Source: Anaerolineales bacterium UBA3082 (lineage in GTDB: Bacteria; Chloroflexota; Anaerolineae; UBA7937). Taken from it: a DNA stretch of 5,422 bases. Positions 1 to 5,422 of the stretch are shown here, piece after piece (position 1 is the first letter of the stretch; the number at the start of each line of letters is the position of its first letter). Made by a program: the position numbers and the translations under genes. The DNA is taken from NCBI GenBank assembly GCA_002366595.1, contig DFBK01000077.1:1-5422 (forward strand), given 5' to 3'. Under the pieces are notes generated by a model. That model saw only the letters and a program-made list of their open reading frames with translations, ran no database searches and was not told the DNA's origin.

Positions 1-12
1 GATAGGTTATCC

Positions 13-1587
13 TCATGGCAACCTTATGGGCTTGCCCTTCTCGGGCAGGCACACCTTTATCCCTGTTCCAGTTAGGCTCCTGGCAAATAACTCTGGTTTC
101 TCTGTATGGATGGGTATCAGGACCTGGGGGTGGATTTGTTTGATCATGGACAGTAGATCGGCACCACTAGCGTGCCCAGAGGCATGCAGTTCCCTATGCT
201 CCTCCTTCCTGTCTGGATCCCCGATAAATTCCATCTCGAAGGTACGAAGCCAGTTGCGTAAACGCCAAAGATCGAGCACGCTCTCCTCATTGTAAGCCTC
301 ACTAGAGGAGTAGATATAAGTTCCCCCTTGAGGGTCGATATCCACCAGATCGTTGATGTCATAGAAGGAGAAACAAAGGATGTAATCTTCAGGGCTGCCC
401 CTGACCTCGTGCGCTCCTATCAACTTGCCCTTGGCCTCATATCTCTCGCGGAGCTCCCGCTCCCAGTAACGGGGAGCGCTTTTCACATCAGCATAGATCA
501 CCACTGCTTCCTCCTCAGCCACATCGGGCAAAGAAGCATCCACGTGCCTCATCTTCTCCAGGAGGAAGCCATCGGCTGGCGAGATAGCCAACCTCCTACC
601 TATCTCTTTGGCCACTCGTAGGAAGATCAGCAACCGATCTATGTTGCGGGCAGCGAAATCGGCCAAAATCACCCCCTGTGCACCCTGAGCCACCCTCAGG
701 GCTGCGTCGAATACTTGCTCTTCGGTAACCTCAGGACCCTCGCTGTCTATCCGTGTCCCCTCACATAACATGACCACCGGTTGAAGCGCTGCGGCTGACT
801 CAATGAACTGCTGGGACAGCCGTCCGCGAACCCCACGCAGGCGTAGATCGCCGGTGTAGATCACCCACCCAACCGAGCTCTCTAGCGCACAGGCGCTGGC
901 CCCGTAGATAGAGTGATCGACGGGGTAGACCTTCAAAGGACAACCACCGATCCTCTCGGGGGGGGGCTGCAGCGACGGAATCTCCAAACCTTTTCTCTGT
1001 GCTGGCGACCAACGCCAATAGTCATGCTTGACCAACGCCGGGTTGTCCACTAACACATAGGGCCGACCAAGATAGCTCTTCCGCCTGGAGGCACATAAAA
1101 CCCCCTTTTCATTCGGCTCCCTAAGATTAAGATAGCAGACTTCCCGCTCGAAATCAGGCTGCCCAGTATCTTGCAACACCTTGGCGATGAAGGCGGTCAT
1201 GGCCGTGGTGTAGACGGGGATATCCTCCCGCAGGAAGGAGATGTAACCAGAATGGTCGAGGTGAGCGTGGGAGAGGAATACTCCATTGATATCTAGCCGC
1301 CGATGGTGAGGAGAGAAAGAGATGTAAGCCCGATCTTCGGCCGAGAGGGCAGCAAGGAGATCGGTTCTATATATCCCTTCCAGGGGAGGCAAAAGTCCCA
1401 AGCGAAGGGGATCCCGGAGCCCCACCCCGACACGAGGCTTCAGATATTCCTCGAAGAAGAGGTATCGGCGCGCGAAGGGCAAGCCAAAGTCGAAAAAGAG
1501 CCGCGACTTTCTCTCCTCGTCCTCCAAGAGGATCTTATTGCCGCCTATGGAGAGGACACCATCGTAGCAGGTGATAGATACACTCAT
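13..1587 (-). CDS. Beta-CASP metallo-beta-lactamase-fold hydrolase, probable RNase J/CPSF-type ribonuclease
   Basis: A complete 524-residue cytoplasmic protein of the beta-CASP metallo-beta-lactamase family, whose members cut or trim RNA with two zinc ions. An early Asp (D33, in FFDFG) fits motif 1. The zinc signature HAHLDH lies at residues 107-112. The later metal ligands are probably H225 (VDHSIYG), D247 (YTGDLR) and H494 (IPIHTE). The beta-CASP module covers about 265-460 and opens with an acidic motif A candidate, E276 in CEGTR. HASGHAS (468-474) matches motif B and IPIHTE matches motif C, which is normally HGE. It ends soon after this RNA-specificity segment, so it lacks the extra C-terminal domain of true RNase J. 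Residues about 140-215 look like an insertion between zinc motifs. The ATG at 1587 has no Shine-Dalgarno and sits just after a good promoter. Family membership is firm; the RNA substrate is inferred. Confidence 0.88.
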   Translation of the reverse strand: MSVSITCYDGVLSIGGNKILLEDEERKSRLFFDFGLPFARRYLFFEEYLKPRVGVGLRDPLRLGLLPPLEGIYRTDLLAALSAEDRAYISFSPHHRRLDINGVFLSHAHLDHSGYISFLREDIPVYTTAMTAFIAKVLQDTGQPDFEREVCYLNLREPNEKGVLCASRRKSYLGRPYVLVDNPALVKHDYWRWSPAQRKGLEIPSLQPPPERIGGCPLKVYPVDHSIYGASACALESSVGWVIYTGDLRLRGVRGRLSQQFIESAAALQPVVMLCEGTRIDSEGPEVTEEQVFDAALRVAQGAQGVILADFAARNIDRLLIFLRVAKEIGRRLAISPADGFLLEKMRHVDASLPDVAEEEAVVIYADVKSAPRYWERELRERYEAKGKLIGAHEVRGSPEDYILCFSFYDINDLVDIDPQGGTYIYSSSEAYNEESVLDLWRLRNWLRTFEMEFIGDPDRKEEHRELHASGHASGADLLSMIKQIHPQVLIPIHTEKPELFARSLTGTGIKVCLPEKGKPIRLP

Positions 1588-1593
1588 ACTTTG

Positions 1594-1622
1594 ATTCTAA
1601 GTGAAGCGAGGCCAGGGGTCAA
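1594..1622 (-). promoter_or_regulatory. Sigma-70-type promoter of the beta-CASP nuclease gene, probably giving a leaderless mRNA
   Basis: Read on the minus strand, TTGACC (1622-1617) and TAGAAT (1599-1594) are separated by exactly 17 bases, and each box matches the consensus at five of six positions. Only six bases (CAAAGT) lie between the -10 box and the ATG at 1587. A start site at the usual distance would therefore fall on or next to the start codon. No Shine-Dalgarno-like sequence lies upstream of the ATG, which agrees with leaderless translation. The promoter is predicted from sequence only. Confidence 0.65.
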
Positions 1623-1638
1623 GAAAGTGTGCCCCCGG

Positions 1639-1675
1639 CCCACCAGACATTTGAACGGACGGGAGTGGCGGTGGG
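1639..1675 (-). terminator. Weak inverted repeat just after the lipoprotein gene, doubtful terminator
   Basis: CCCACC and GGTGGG can pair in a six-base-pair stem around a 25-base loop. The repeat begins directly after the TAG stop of the lipoprotein gene (1679-1677). A short pyrimidine run (CTTTCTT) follows about 12 bases further on. The long loop and the distant, broken T-run make this a poor intrinsic terminator. It is listed because it is the only candidate structure separating the lipoprotein gene from the nuclease promoter. Confidence 0.2.
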
Positions 1676-1676
1676 A

Positions 1677-3617
1677 CTAGGATTGTGCTTGGGACGGCGC
1701 CACGAATCTCAGCTTTTTGCCAATCTCCCTAATGTGGTTCTTGTCCGCCCACAAAATGAAGTAACCGTATACGTCCCCCATGATCTGAACTGGCTCGGGA
1801 TACCGGACGATGAGCGCTGCCTGGCCTTCCATATCCTTCACCTGATCATCCGAAGGCCAAATCAAACACGCTTCCTGGCCCTGAACTTGTAACCTCTCTA
1901 CCTGGGGCTGAGAACCGTAGGGCTTTAGTTTGTGATTCGCCTGCAGTTCACAGGCCTCATCTACCGTCAGTTCCGGACTGAACGCCGGCGAAACCTCAAA
2001 GAATCCATCTGCTCCGCCATATCTTTCCCCGTATTCTGGCATATGTTGCCAGTTCGCAGGATATTCGAGGGTAACATTAAAAGCTGGATTAGAATACGTC
2101 TTCCAGCCAGCGAAAGTCGGCGTGGTAGGAGTAGGGGTTGGGGCCACCGTCGTGGCTTCGGGCTGCACTTGCTGCCCGGCCGGCCCGCGCCACCAGTCGA
2201 AGAGGCCCTCCCACTCCACGTGGCCGTAGTAGCCAAACCACCCCGGGGCCGGACCTGGCAAGGGGGTTAGTTCGTCCACCACCTGGCGGGCATCTCCGCC
2301 CTCAGCAGGGATGAGCCAGAGGGAAGCCCGATCCTCCACGTCCAGACGGGCAAAAAGGATGTAACTCCCGTCAACTGCCCAGAGGGGGCGCTCATCTCGG
2401 TAGGCTGGATCATCGGTGAGTTGTTGGGCTTGCGGCTTGCCTTGGAGATCGATCACCCAGAGGCACCGCTCCATCAGCCCCTGGCGAGCCGGTTCCCCAC
2501 CGGCCAGAAATTCGTCCCCCCGGTCAGGCATGGCGACGTAGGCGATACGCTGGCCGTCAGGCGACCAGGCGGGAGATGAGGCCGCCAGATCCAGCGAGGT
2601 CAGAGGCGTCTTTTCTCCAGTGGAAGCCAAGATAACATGCAAAACCTTGTTTGTCCACGCGCCGCGACCACCGCCAGCGACAACAGCCACACGGCCTGTA
2701 CGAGTTGGCTCCGGGACGACGAAGTCCGAGTAGGCCAGGACAGCCTCGGTCAGTTGCACAAGCGTGCCGCCATCCGCAGGCAGAGCGTAGAGGGGCGAAC
2801 CATCGGCCAGTAGCGAGGCGGAACGCATATCGTCCTGTAAGAGAAGGAAACGGCCATCGCCAGTCCATCCAATCAGGAGAGGTCCCCCTACCTCTGCTGA
2901 ACCTCCGGTGTAAAGTTCGACCCGCTCCTTTCCATCGGCCGAGACCTTCCAAAGGCCCTGATAGGTGGGAGGCTGGCCCGGTGGCTGCTCCACCCATTCA
3001 TAGGCGATCCATCTTCCGTCGGGACCCCAGGCGATGCGACACACCCGGCCTGGGCCATGTTCGGGGAAAGTTTGCGGAACCAGCGTTGCGGAACCGGTAC
3101 CATCGGCGTTCACCGTCCAAAGCTCCCCGGTGCCGGTAACATAGGCCAGCCTATCATCCATTGGAACCCAGGCAAAGGCGCTTATAGTAGTCCCCTCATT
3201 CAAAGGCCAGACTGTGCTTCCATCGGCCCGCATCAGCCACACCTGTTCATCCTTACGGAAGGCCAGCCATTCGCCGGAGGGAGACCAGCGGGGCTCCCGG
3301 TTGCGGCCATCGGTGGTAAGACGCTGCGATTCGCCGTCAGGCAAGGTCTTGACCCAGATGTCGCCGCCCTGCACATAGGCCAGTTTTCCCAGGCTGGTCG
3401 TCGGCGTGGGTATGTGAGTAGGGGAAGGCATCTCCATGGGCAAGGGGCTCGGTGAAGGGGTAGCGCTGGCCACCTCTGTGGGCAGCGAGGTGGGGGATGG
3501 GGTTGCCGCTTCAGGCGCAGGCCCGCCGCAGGCGACGCCTGTCACCGCCCCTACTATAAGCAGGAAAAGGGTCACCCAGTTGATCCATGCAATCCCTCTC
3601 ATCAAACCCTTTTTCAT
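1677..3617 (-). CDS. Secreted lipoprotein with TolB/WD40-like beta-propeller and PsbP-like C-terminal domain
   Basis: A 646-residue exported protein. The N-terminus is basic (MKKGLMRG), followed by a hydrophobic stretch (about 9-28) and C30, the probable lipidated cysteine. The lipobox is atypical, with Gly rather than Leu at -3 (GVAC). Residues 38-75 form a Ser/Thr/Pro-rich stalk. From about 77 to 455, blade motifs of the W-x-x-DG-x-x-hydrophobic type recur: RWSPSGEWLAF (110), AWVPMDDRLAY (150), AWGPDGRWIAY (196), GWTGDGRFLLL (250), AWSPDGQRIAY (350) and LWAVDGSYILF (412). These mark a PD40/TolB-like propeller of about six or more blades. A second Thr/Pro linker (about 489-500) leads to a 140-residue domain opening with YSNPAFNVTLEYPANW, like PsbP-type surface domains. 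C556 and C584 might form a disulfide. Start 3617 is fixed by GGGAGG nine to ten bases upstream. The architecture is clear; a role in ligand or polymer binding at the cell surface is inferred, and no catalytic motif is seen. Confidence 0.85.
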   Translation of the reverse strand: MKKGLMRGIAWINWVTLFLLIVGAVTGVACGGPAPEAATPSPTSLPTEVASATPSPSPLPMEMPSPTHIPTPTTSLGKLAYVQGGDIWVKTLPDGESQRLTTDGRNREPRWSPSGEWLAFRKDEQVWLMRADGSTVWPLNEGTTISAFAWVPMDDRLAYVTGTGELWTVNADGTGSATLVPQTFPEHGPGRVCRIAWGPDGRWIAYEWVEQPPGQPPTYQGLWKVSADGKERVELYTGGSAEVGGPLLIGWTGDGRFLLLQDDMRSASLLADGSPLYALPADGGTLVQLTEAVLAYSDFVVPEPTRTGRVAVVAGGGRGAWTNKVLHVILASTGEKTPLTSLDLAASSPAWSPDGQRIAYVAMPDRGDEFLAGGEPARQGLMERCLWVIDLQGKPQAQQLTDDPAYRDERPLWAVDGSYILFARLDVEDRASLWLIPAEGGDARQVVDELTPLPGPAPGWFGYYGHVEWEGLFDWWRGPAGQQVQPEATTVAPTPTPTTPTFAGWKTYSNPAFNVTLEYPANWQHMPEYGERYGGADGFFEVSPAFSPELTVDEACELQANHKLKPYGSQPQVERLQVQGQEACLIWPSDDQVKDMEGQAALIVRYPEPVQIMGDVYGYFILWADKNHIREIGKKLRFVAPSQAQS

Positions 3618-3626
3618 CTCTTATTT

Positions 3627-3632
3627 CCTCCC
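3627..3632 (-). promoter_or_regulatory. Strong Shine-Dalgarno of the lipoprotein gene
   Basis: On the minus strand GGGAGG lies nine bases before the ATG at 3617. This is a near-ideal site and spacing, and it selects this ATG over the in-frame ATG five codons later. It is the clearest ribosome binding site in the window and contrasts with the nuclease gene, which has none. Confidence 0.8.
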
Positions 3633-3640
3633 TGGGTTTC

Positions 3641-3665
3641 AAAAAGAACCGCTAAGTTGAGCGGT
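3641..3665 (-). terminator. Rho-independent terminator of the ferredoxin-gamma subunit pair
   Basis: On the minus strand ACCGCT, a six-base loop (CAACTT) and AGCGGT form a perfect six-base-pair stem, followed at once by TCTTTTT. It starts nine bases after the TGA stop of the gamma-subunit gene. The T-run lies on the minus-strand side only, so it acts on leftward transcripts. The stem is short, so some read-through into the lipoprotein gene 24 bases further on is possible. Confidence 0.7.
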
Positions 3666-3673
3666 ACAACCTC

Positions 3674-4219
3674 TCAAGATAATCGCTCTTTTGCCCTCTC
3701 CCCCTCTTCCCAGCCCAACTCCAAGGCTTCTTCGTTCAGCCGCTCCGTCCCTTTGGGAGCGTGGGCTCGGAGCGCCTCTATCAACTCCTCCTTGGAGATT
3801 ACGCCCATGGCCCCACCCAGGACCCCCAAGGCCACCATATTGGCTGCTACCGCCCTCAGCCTCTCCCGGGCCAAACGGGTGATGGGAACCCTGATCACCC
3901 TTCCCTCAACCTGGGGCTCTCCCTCCACCTCCGTAGAGTCGATGATCACCGTTCCCCCCGGGCGCAACTGGCTCCCCTGCTCTTCGAGGGCTTCTTGGCT
4001 CATCACCAAGAGGAGGTCAGGAGAAGTGGCTTTGGGGTAGATTATCCTCTCCTCGTCGATGACCACCTCGGAGAGGGAGGTGCCGCCCCGCACCCGAGGG
4101 GCGTATGATTGGCTCAGGGCCACATTGCGGCCACTTCTGAGCGCCGCCTGGCCCAAAATCAGGCCAGCCAGAACCAATCCCTGACCTCCCCTCCCTGCCA
4201 ACCGGATCTCGTACCTCAT
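3674..4219 (-). CDS. 2-oxoacid:ferredoxin oxidoreductase, gamma subunit
   Basis: A 181-residue cytoplasmic protein of the gamma-subunit family of pyruvate, 2-oxoglutarate or 2-ketoisovalerate:ferredoxin oxidoreductases. These enzymes oxidise 2-oxoacids with CoA to acyl-CoA and CO2 (or run in reverse) and reduce ferredoxin. The N-terminus carries the family signature AGRGGQG (residues 8-14), followed by SQSYAPRVRGG (36-46), ISKEEL (141-146) and the conserved NMVALGVLGG (127-136). The length is normal for the family. The ATG at 4219 was chosen because the signature begins seven residues later and because it overlaps the ferredoxin stop in ATGA, with GGGAG just upstream. A longer in-frame start at 4273 would lie inside the ferredoxin gene and add residues foreign to the family. 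Alpha and beta catalytic subunits are not adjacent, so the substrate cannot be named. The symbols korC, porC and vorC are equally possible. Confidence 0.9.
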   Translation of the reverse strand: MRYEIRLAGRGGQGLVLAGLILGQAALRSGRNVALSQSYAPRVRGGTSLSEVVIDEERIIYPKATSPDLLLVMSQEALEEQGSQLRPGGTVIIDSTEVEGEPQVEGRVIRVPITRLARERLRAVAANMVALGVLGGAMGVISKEELIEALRAHAPKGTERLNEEALELGWEEGERAKERLS

Positions 4220-4425
4220 AACTCCCGCACCAGGATGGCTAGATCGGGGCAGTGCAACTCGCAGAGTTTGCAACTAGTACAGGCCTCCAGCCTCACGACC
4301 CTGGGCTTCCCCTTCTCATCGACTTCCAAGACATCGAAGGAACAAAACTCGATGCAGAGTTCGCAACCCTTGCACCAGTCGTAGTTGATCTCGATTTCGT
4401 AAACGCCTTGTTTCACCTTAGGCAT
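4216..4425 (-). CDS. Two-cluster 4Fe-4S ferredoxin, delta subunit of a 2-oxoacid:ferredoxin oxidoreductase
   Basis: A 69-residue iron-sulfur protein with two CxxCxxCxxxC motifs. C18, C21, C24 and C28 form the first and C49, C52, C55 and C59 the second, enough for two 4Fe-4S clusters. Only the second motif is followed by the usual proline (C59-P60). The spacing and the short acidic N-terminal strand (YEIEINYDWCKGCELC) resemble the KorD/VorD-type delta subunit, which passes electrons from the catalytic subunits to free ferredoxin. The stop codon overlaps the start of the gamma gene in ATGA, so the two are translationally coupled and very probably partners. A TAAGG lies eight bases before the ATG at 4425 and is a fair ribosome binding site. 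In the common korDABC order the alpha and beta genes sit between delta and gamma; here they are absent. An independent ferredoxin is less likely given the overlap. Confidence 0.88.
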   Translation of the reverse strand: MPKVKQGVYEIEINYDWCKGCELCIEFCSFDVLEVDEKGKPRVVRLEACTSCKLCELHCPDLAILVREL

Positions 4426-4445
4426 CTAATCTGCCTTACCTATGG

Positions 4446-4465
4446 GATAGCGCCCACTATCGCTA
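4446..4465 (-). repeat. Overlapping short inverted repeats upstream of the ferredoxin gene
   Basis: GATAG (4446-4450) can pair with CTATC (4457-4461), while TAGCG (4448-4452) can pair with CGCTA (4461-4465). The two five-base-pair stems share bases and exclude each other. They lie about 20-40 bases before the ferredoxin ATG. They could be a small operator or leader structure, but at this size chance is a fair explanation. Confidence 0.25.
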
Positions 4466-4490
4466 GGCCGAGTCCTTCGAACTTGGTCAG

Positions 4491-4511
4491 CAAAGGGGAT
4501 TAAGCAATCCC
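4491..4511 (-). terminator. Possible weak terminator after the PEPCK-like gene
   Basis: On the minus strand GGGATT, a four-base loop (GCTT) and AATCCC make a perfect six-base-pair hairpin 16 bases after the TGA stop of the upstream gene. Only CTTTG follows, so the T-run is short. It may terminate partly, protect the 3' end of the upstream mRNA, or do nothing. The rest of the 102-base spacer has no convincing -35/-10 pair. Confidence 0.35.
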
Positions 4512-4527
4512 GCGTTTAACAGCGCCA

Positions 4528-5422
4528 TCAACCGTAATGCTTCTTGTAGAAAGCCCTTATCACTTCCGGGTCCAGGACCTCGCATCGCTCCCACACCCCA
4601 ATCACCGGCCGTAGCGCCTCCTCTCCCTCCTGTCCGGCAAATAGTTCACGCAAAAACGCGGTCCGCTCAGCGATGTCCCGCTTCGCGAACCCTACGACCT
4701 CCTCCGGTGTATAGTAGCGCAGCAGATTGAAGCGCCGCCGGAAGTTCTTCATGCCGTGCACTTCTTCCAGCTCTCTCGGGTCGGGTACTAGGTATCCATA
4801 GATGGGATTAATTATCCAGTTCTTGATCTTGCGGTGCTCCACTAAATCCACCAACCTCTTTGAATCTTCAACCGTTATCTTCTCCCCCCGGCCGATGTAA
4901 CGCGGGTTGCCTTGAGCATCCAGGTCTGGCTCACCGGTGGCCTCATCTATCTTGACAATCGGCTCGCCATTCTCATCCAGGGCTAGGATCTGGGTGCCAC
5001 TAATGTTATACTCGCCTACATAGCCGGTATTGGCGATGAAAAAAACCAGCCTACCCTCAAGCCCCAGCCCCAAATCAGAGTACATCCTTAACTTGGCTAC
5101 CGCCTGACGCGATTGCTCTCCCGCCATGAAGTCGGTGGCAGCATAGGAACGGATGCGAGTACCCGGTACCTTGCCTCCTACGGCGGAGGTAATTATCGAC
5201 TCACAGGCCGAATCCAAAGCCACGGCCATCGCTGGGTCAATGACGCGGAAGATCGGCTCCATCACATCGAAGCGGCGGAAGGAGAGACATTCGGTCTTGA
5301 GCCATTTGGTCAGGCCAGGAGCCCAATCAGGGTTGAGTTCGGAGAACTTGAAGATGAAACGTCCGTTGGTGGTGCCACTCTTGGCGTAGCGCGTGCACTG
5401 GAGCGAGCCGATCTCCTCGCCC
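4528..5422 (-). CDS. PEP carboxykinase (ATP)-like protein, C-terminal part, cut by the window edge
   Basis: The frame is open from the right edge, with the first full codon at 5421, to TGA at 4530-4528, giving 297 residues. The GTG/ATG at 5265-5260 is internal, because the coding sequence before it (for example TTNGRFIFKFSELNPDW) reads as normal protein. The second half resembles the C-terminal lobe of ATP-dependent PEP carboxykinase, which converts oxaloacetate and ATP to PEP, ADP and CO2. FFIANTG (127-133) matches LVNTGW, and GRGEKITVEDSKRLVD (177-192) matches the GKRISIKDTRAIID segment. VPDPRE (212-217) and the AERTAFLRELF tail (251-261) follow in family order. It is divergent: DSK replaces DTR, and about 35 extra acidic, Gly-rich residues sit between NTG and GRGEK. 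The ATP-binding P-loop would lie outside the window. It may belong to an uncharacterised PEPCK-like family (DUF4914-like is a guess). The homology rests on remembered motifs. Confidence 0.55.
   Translation of the reverse strand, partial: GEEIGSLQCTRYAKSGTTNGRFIFKFSELNPDWAPGLTKWLKTECLSFRRFDVMEPIFRVIDPAMAVALDSACESIITSAVGGKVPGTRIRSYAATDFMAGEQSRQAVAKLRMYSDLGLGLEGRLVFFIANTGYVGEYNISGTQILALDENGEPIVKIDEATGEPDLDAQGNPRYIGRGEKITVEDSKRLVDLVEHRKIKNWIINPIYGYLVPDPRELEEVHGMKNFRRRFNLLRYYTPEEVVGFAKRDIAERTAFLRELFAGQEGEEALRPVIGVWERCEVLDPEVIRAFYKKHYG

Noticed and set aside
1612..1637. GC-rich inverted repeat (CCAGGGG with CCCCCGG, one G-T pair) overlapping the nuclease -35 region
   Set aside because: It could be an operator, but it has a 13-base loop and lies in a G/C-rich stretch where chance pairing is likely. 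There is no second copy to support a binding site.
1303..1680. A 125-codon open frame on the plus strand opposite the start of the nuclease gene
   Set aside because: It lies antisense to the strongly supported nuclease N-terminus and its promoter, has no recognisable motif, and its sequence looks like a frame shadow (rich in Arg/Gly/Pro without domain pattern).
2651..3139. A 162-codon open frame on the plus strand inside the lipoprotein gene
   Set aside because: It is antisense to clear propeller repeats, very rich in Arg and Pro, and has no ribosome binding site. It is an effect of the base composition of the real gene.
3390..3505. Repetitive-looking DNA coding the Ser/Thr/Pro stalk, considered as a tandem repeat or CRISPR-like array
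   Set aside because: The units are irregular at the DNA level and are explained by low-complexity protein linker composition. There are no constant repeats with spacers.
4220..4273. Upstream extension of the gamma subunit to an in-frame start at 4273
   Set aside because: It would overlap 58 bases of the ferredoxin gene and place 18 unrelated residues before the conserved signature. The ATGA overlap at 4219-4216 explains the start better.
5260..5265. GTG-ATG as the true start of the PEPCK-like gene
   Set aside because: The frame continues open to the window edge for 52 more codons with protein-like composition, and no ribosome binding site precedes these codons.

Overview
The window is a moderately GC-rich bacterial segment with five protein genes, all on the minus strand, so transcription runs from high to low coordinates. 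The mix suggests an anaerobic, free-living bacterium. It includes a ferredoxin-linked 2-oxoacid oxidoreductase pair, a divergent PEP-carboxykinase-like enzyme and a large lipoprotein with a Thr/Pro-rich stalk and a WD40-like propeller. Stalked TolB-like lipoproteins of this style are frequent in Chloroflexota (Anaerolineae-like lineages). That taxonomic guess is inference, because no marker gene is present.

Layout in transcription order: (1) 5421-4528, the C-terminal 297 residues of a gene that enters from beyond the right edge, whose tail resembles the C-terminal lobe of ATP-type PEP carboxykinase. (2) A 102-base spacer holding small inverted repeats. (3) 4425-4216, a 69-residue protein with two 4Fe-4S motifs, like the delta (ferredoxin) subunit of 2-oxoacid:ferredoxin oxidoreductases. 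It overlaps by four bases (ATGA) with (4) 4219-3674, the gamma subunit. A stem-loop with a T-run ends this pair nine bases after the gamma stop. (5) 3617-1677, a secreted lipoprotein with a TolB-like propeller and a PsbP-like C-terminal domain, preceded by a strong Shine-Dalgarno. (6) 1587-13, a complete beta-CASP metallo-beta-lactamase protein, probably a ribonuclease related to RNase J. It has a near-consensus promoter placed so that the mRNA would be leaderless.

How the genes work together: the delta and gamma subunits need catalytic alpha and beta subunits, and none is encoded beside them. They must either work with subunits made elsewhere or be an orphan pair. The PEPCK-like gene upstream would fit a central-carbon setting (2-oxoacid and PEP/oxaloacetate interconversion), but the spacer means shared transcription is not proven. 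The lipoprotein and the nuclease look like separate units. Coding is dense and no gap exceeds about 100 bases. I saw no tRNA, rRNA, CRISPR array, transposon or phage gene. The most interesting points are the delta-gamma pair without alpha-beta, the divergent PEPCK-like protein, and the SD-less, probably leaderless nuclease gene.
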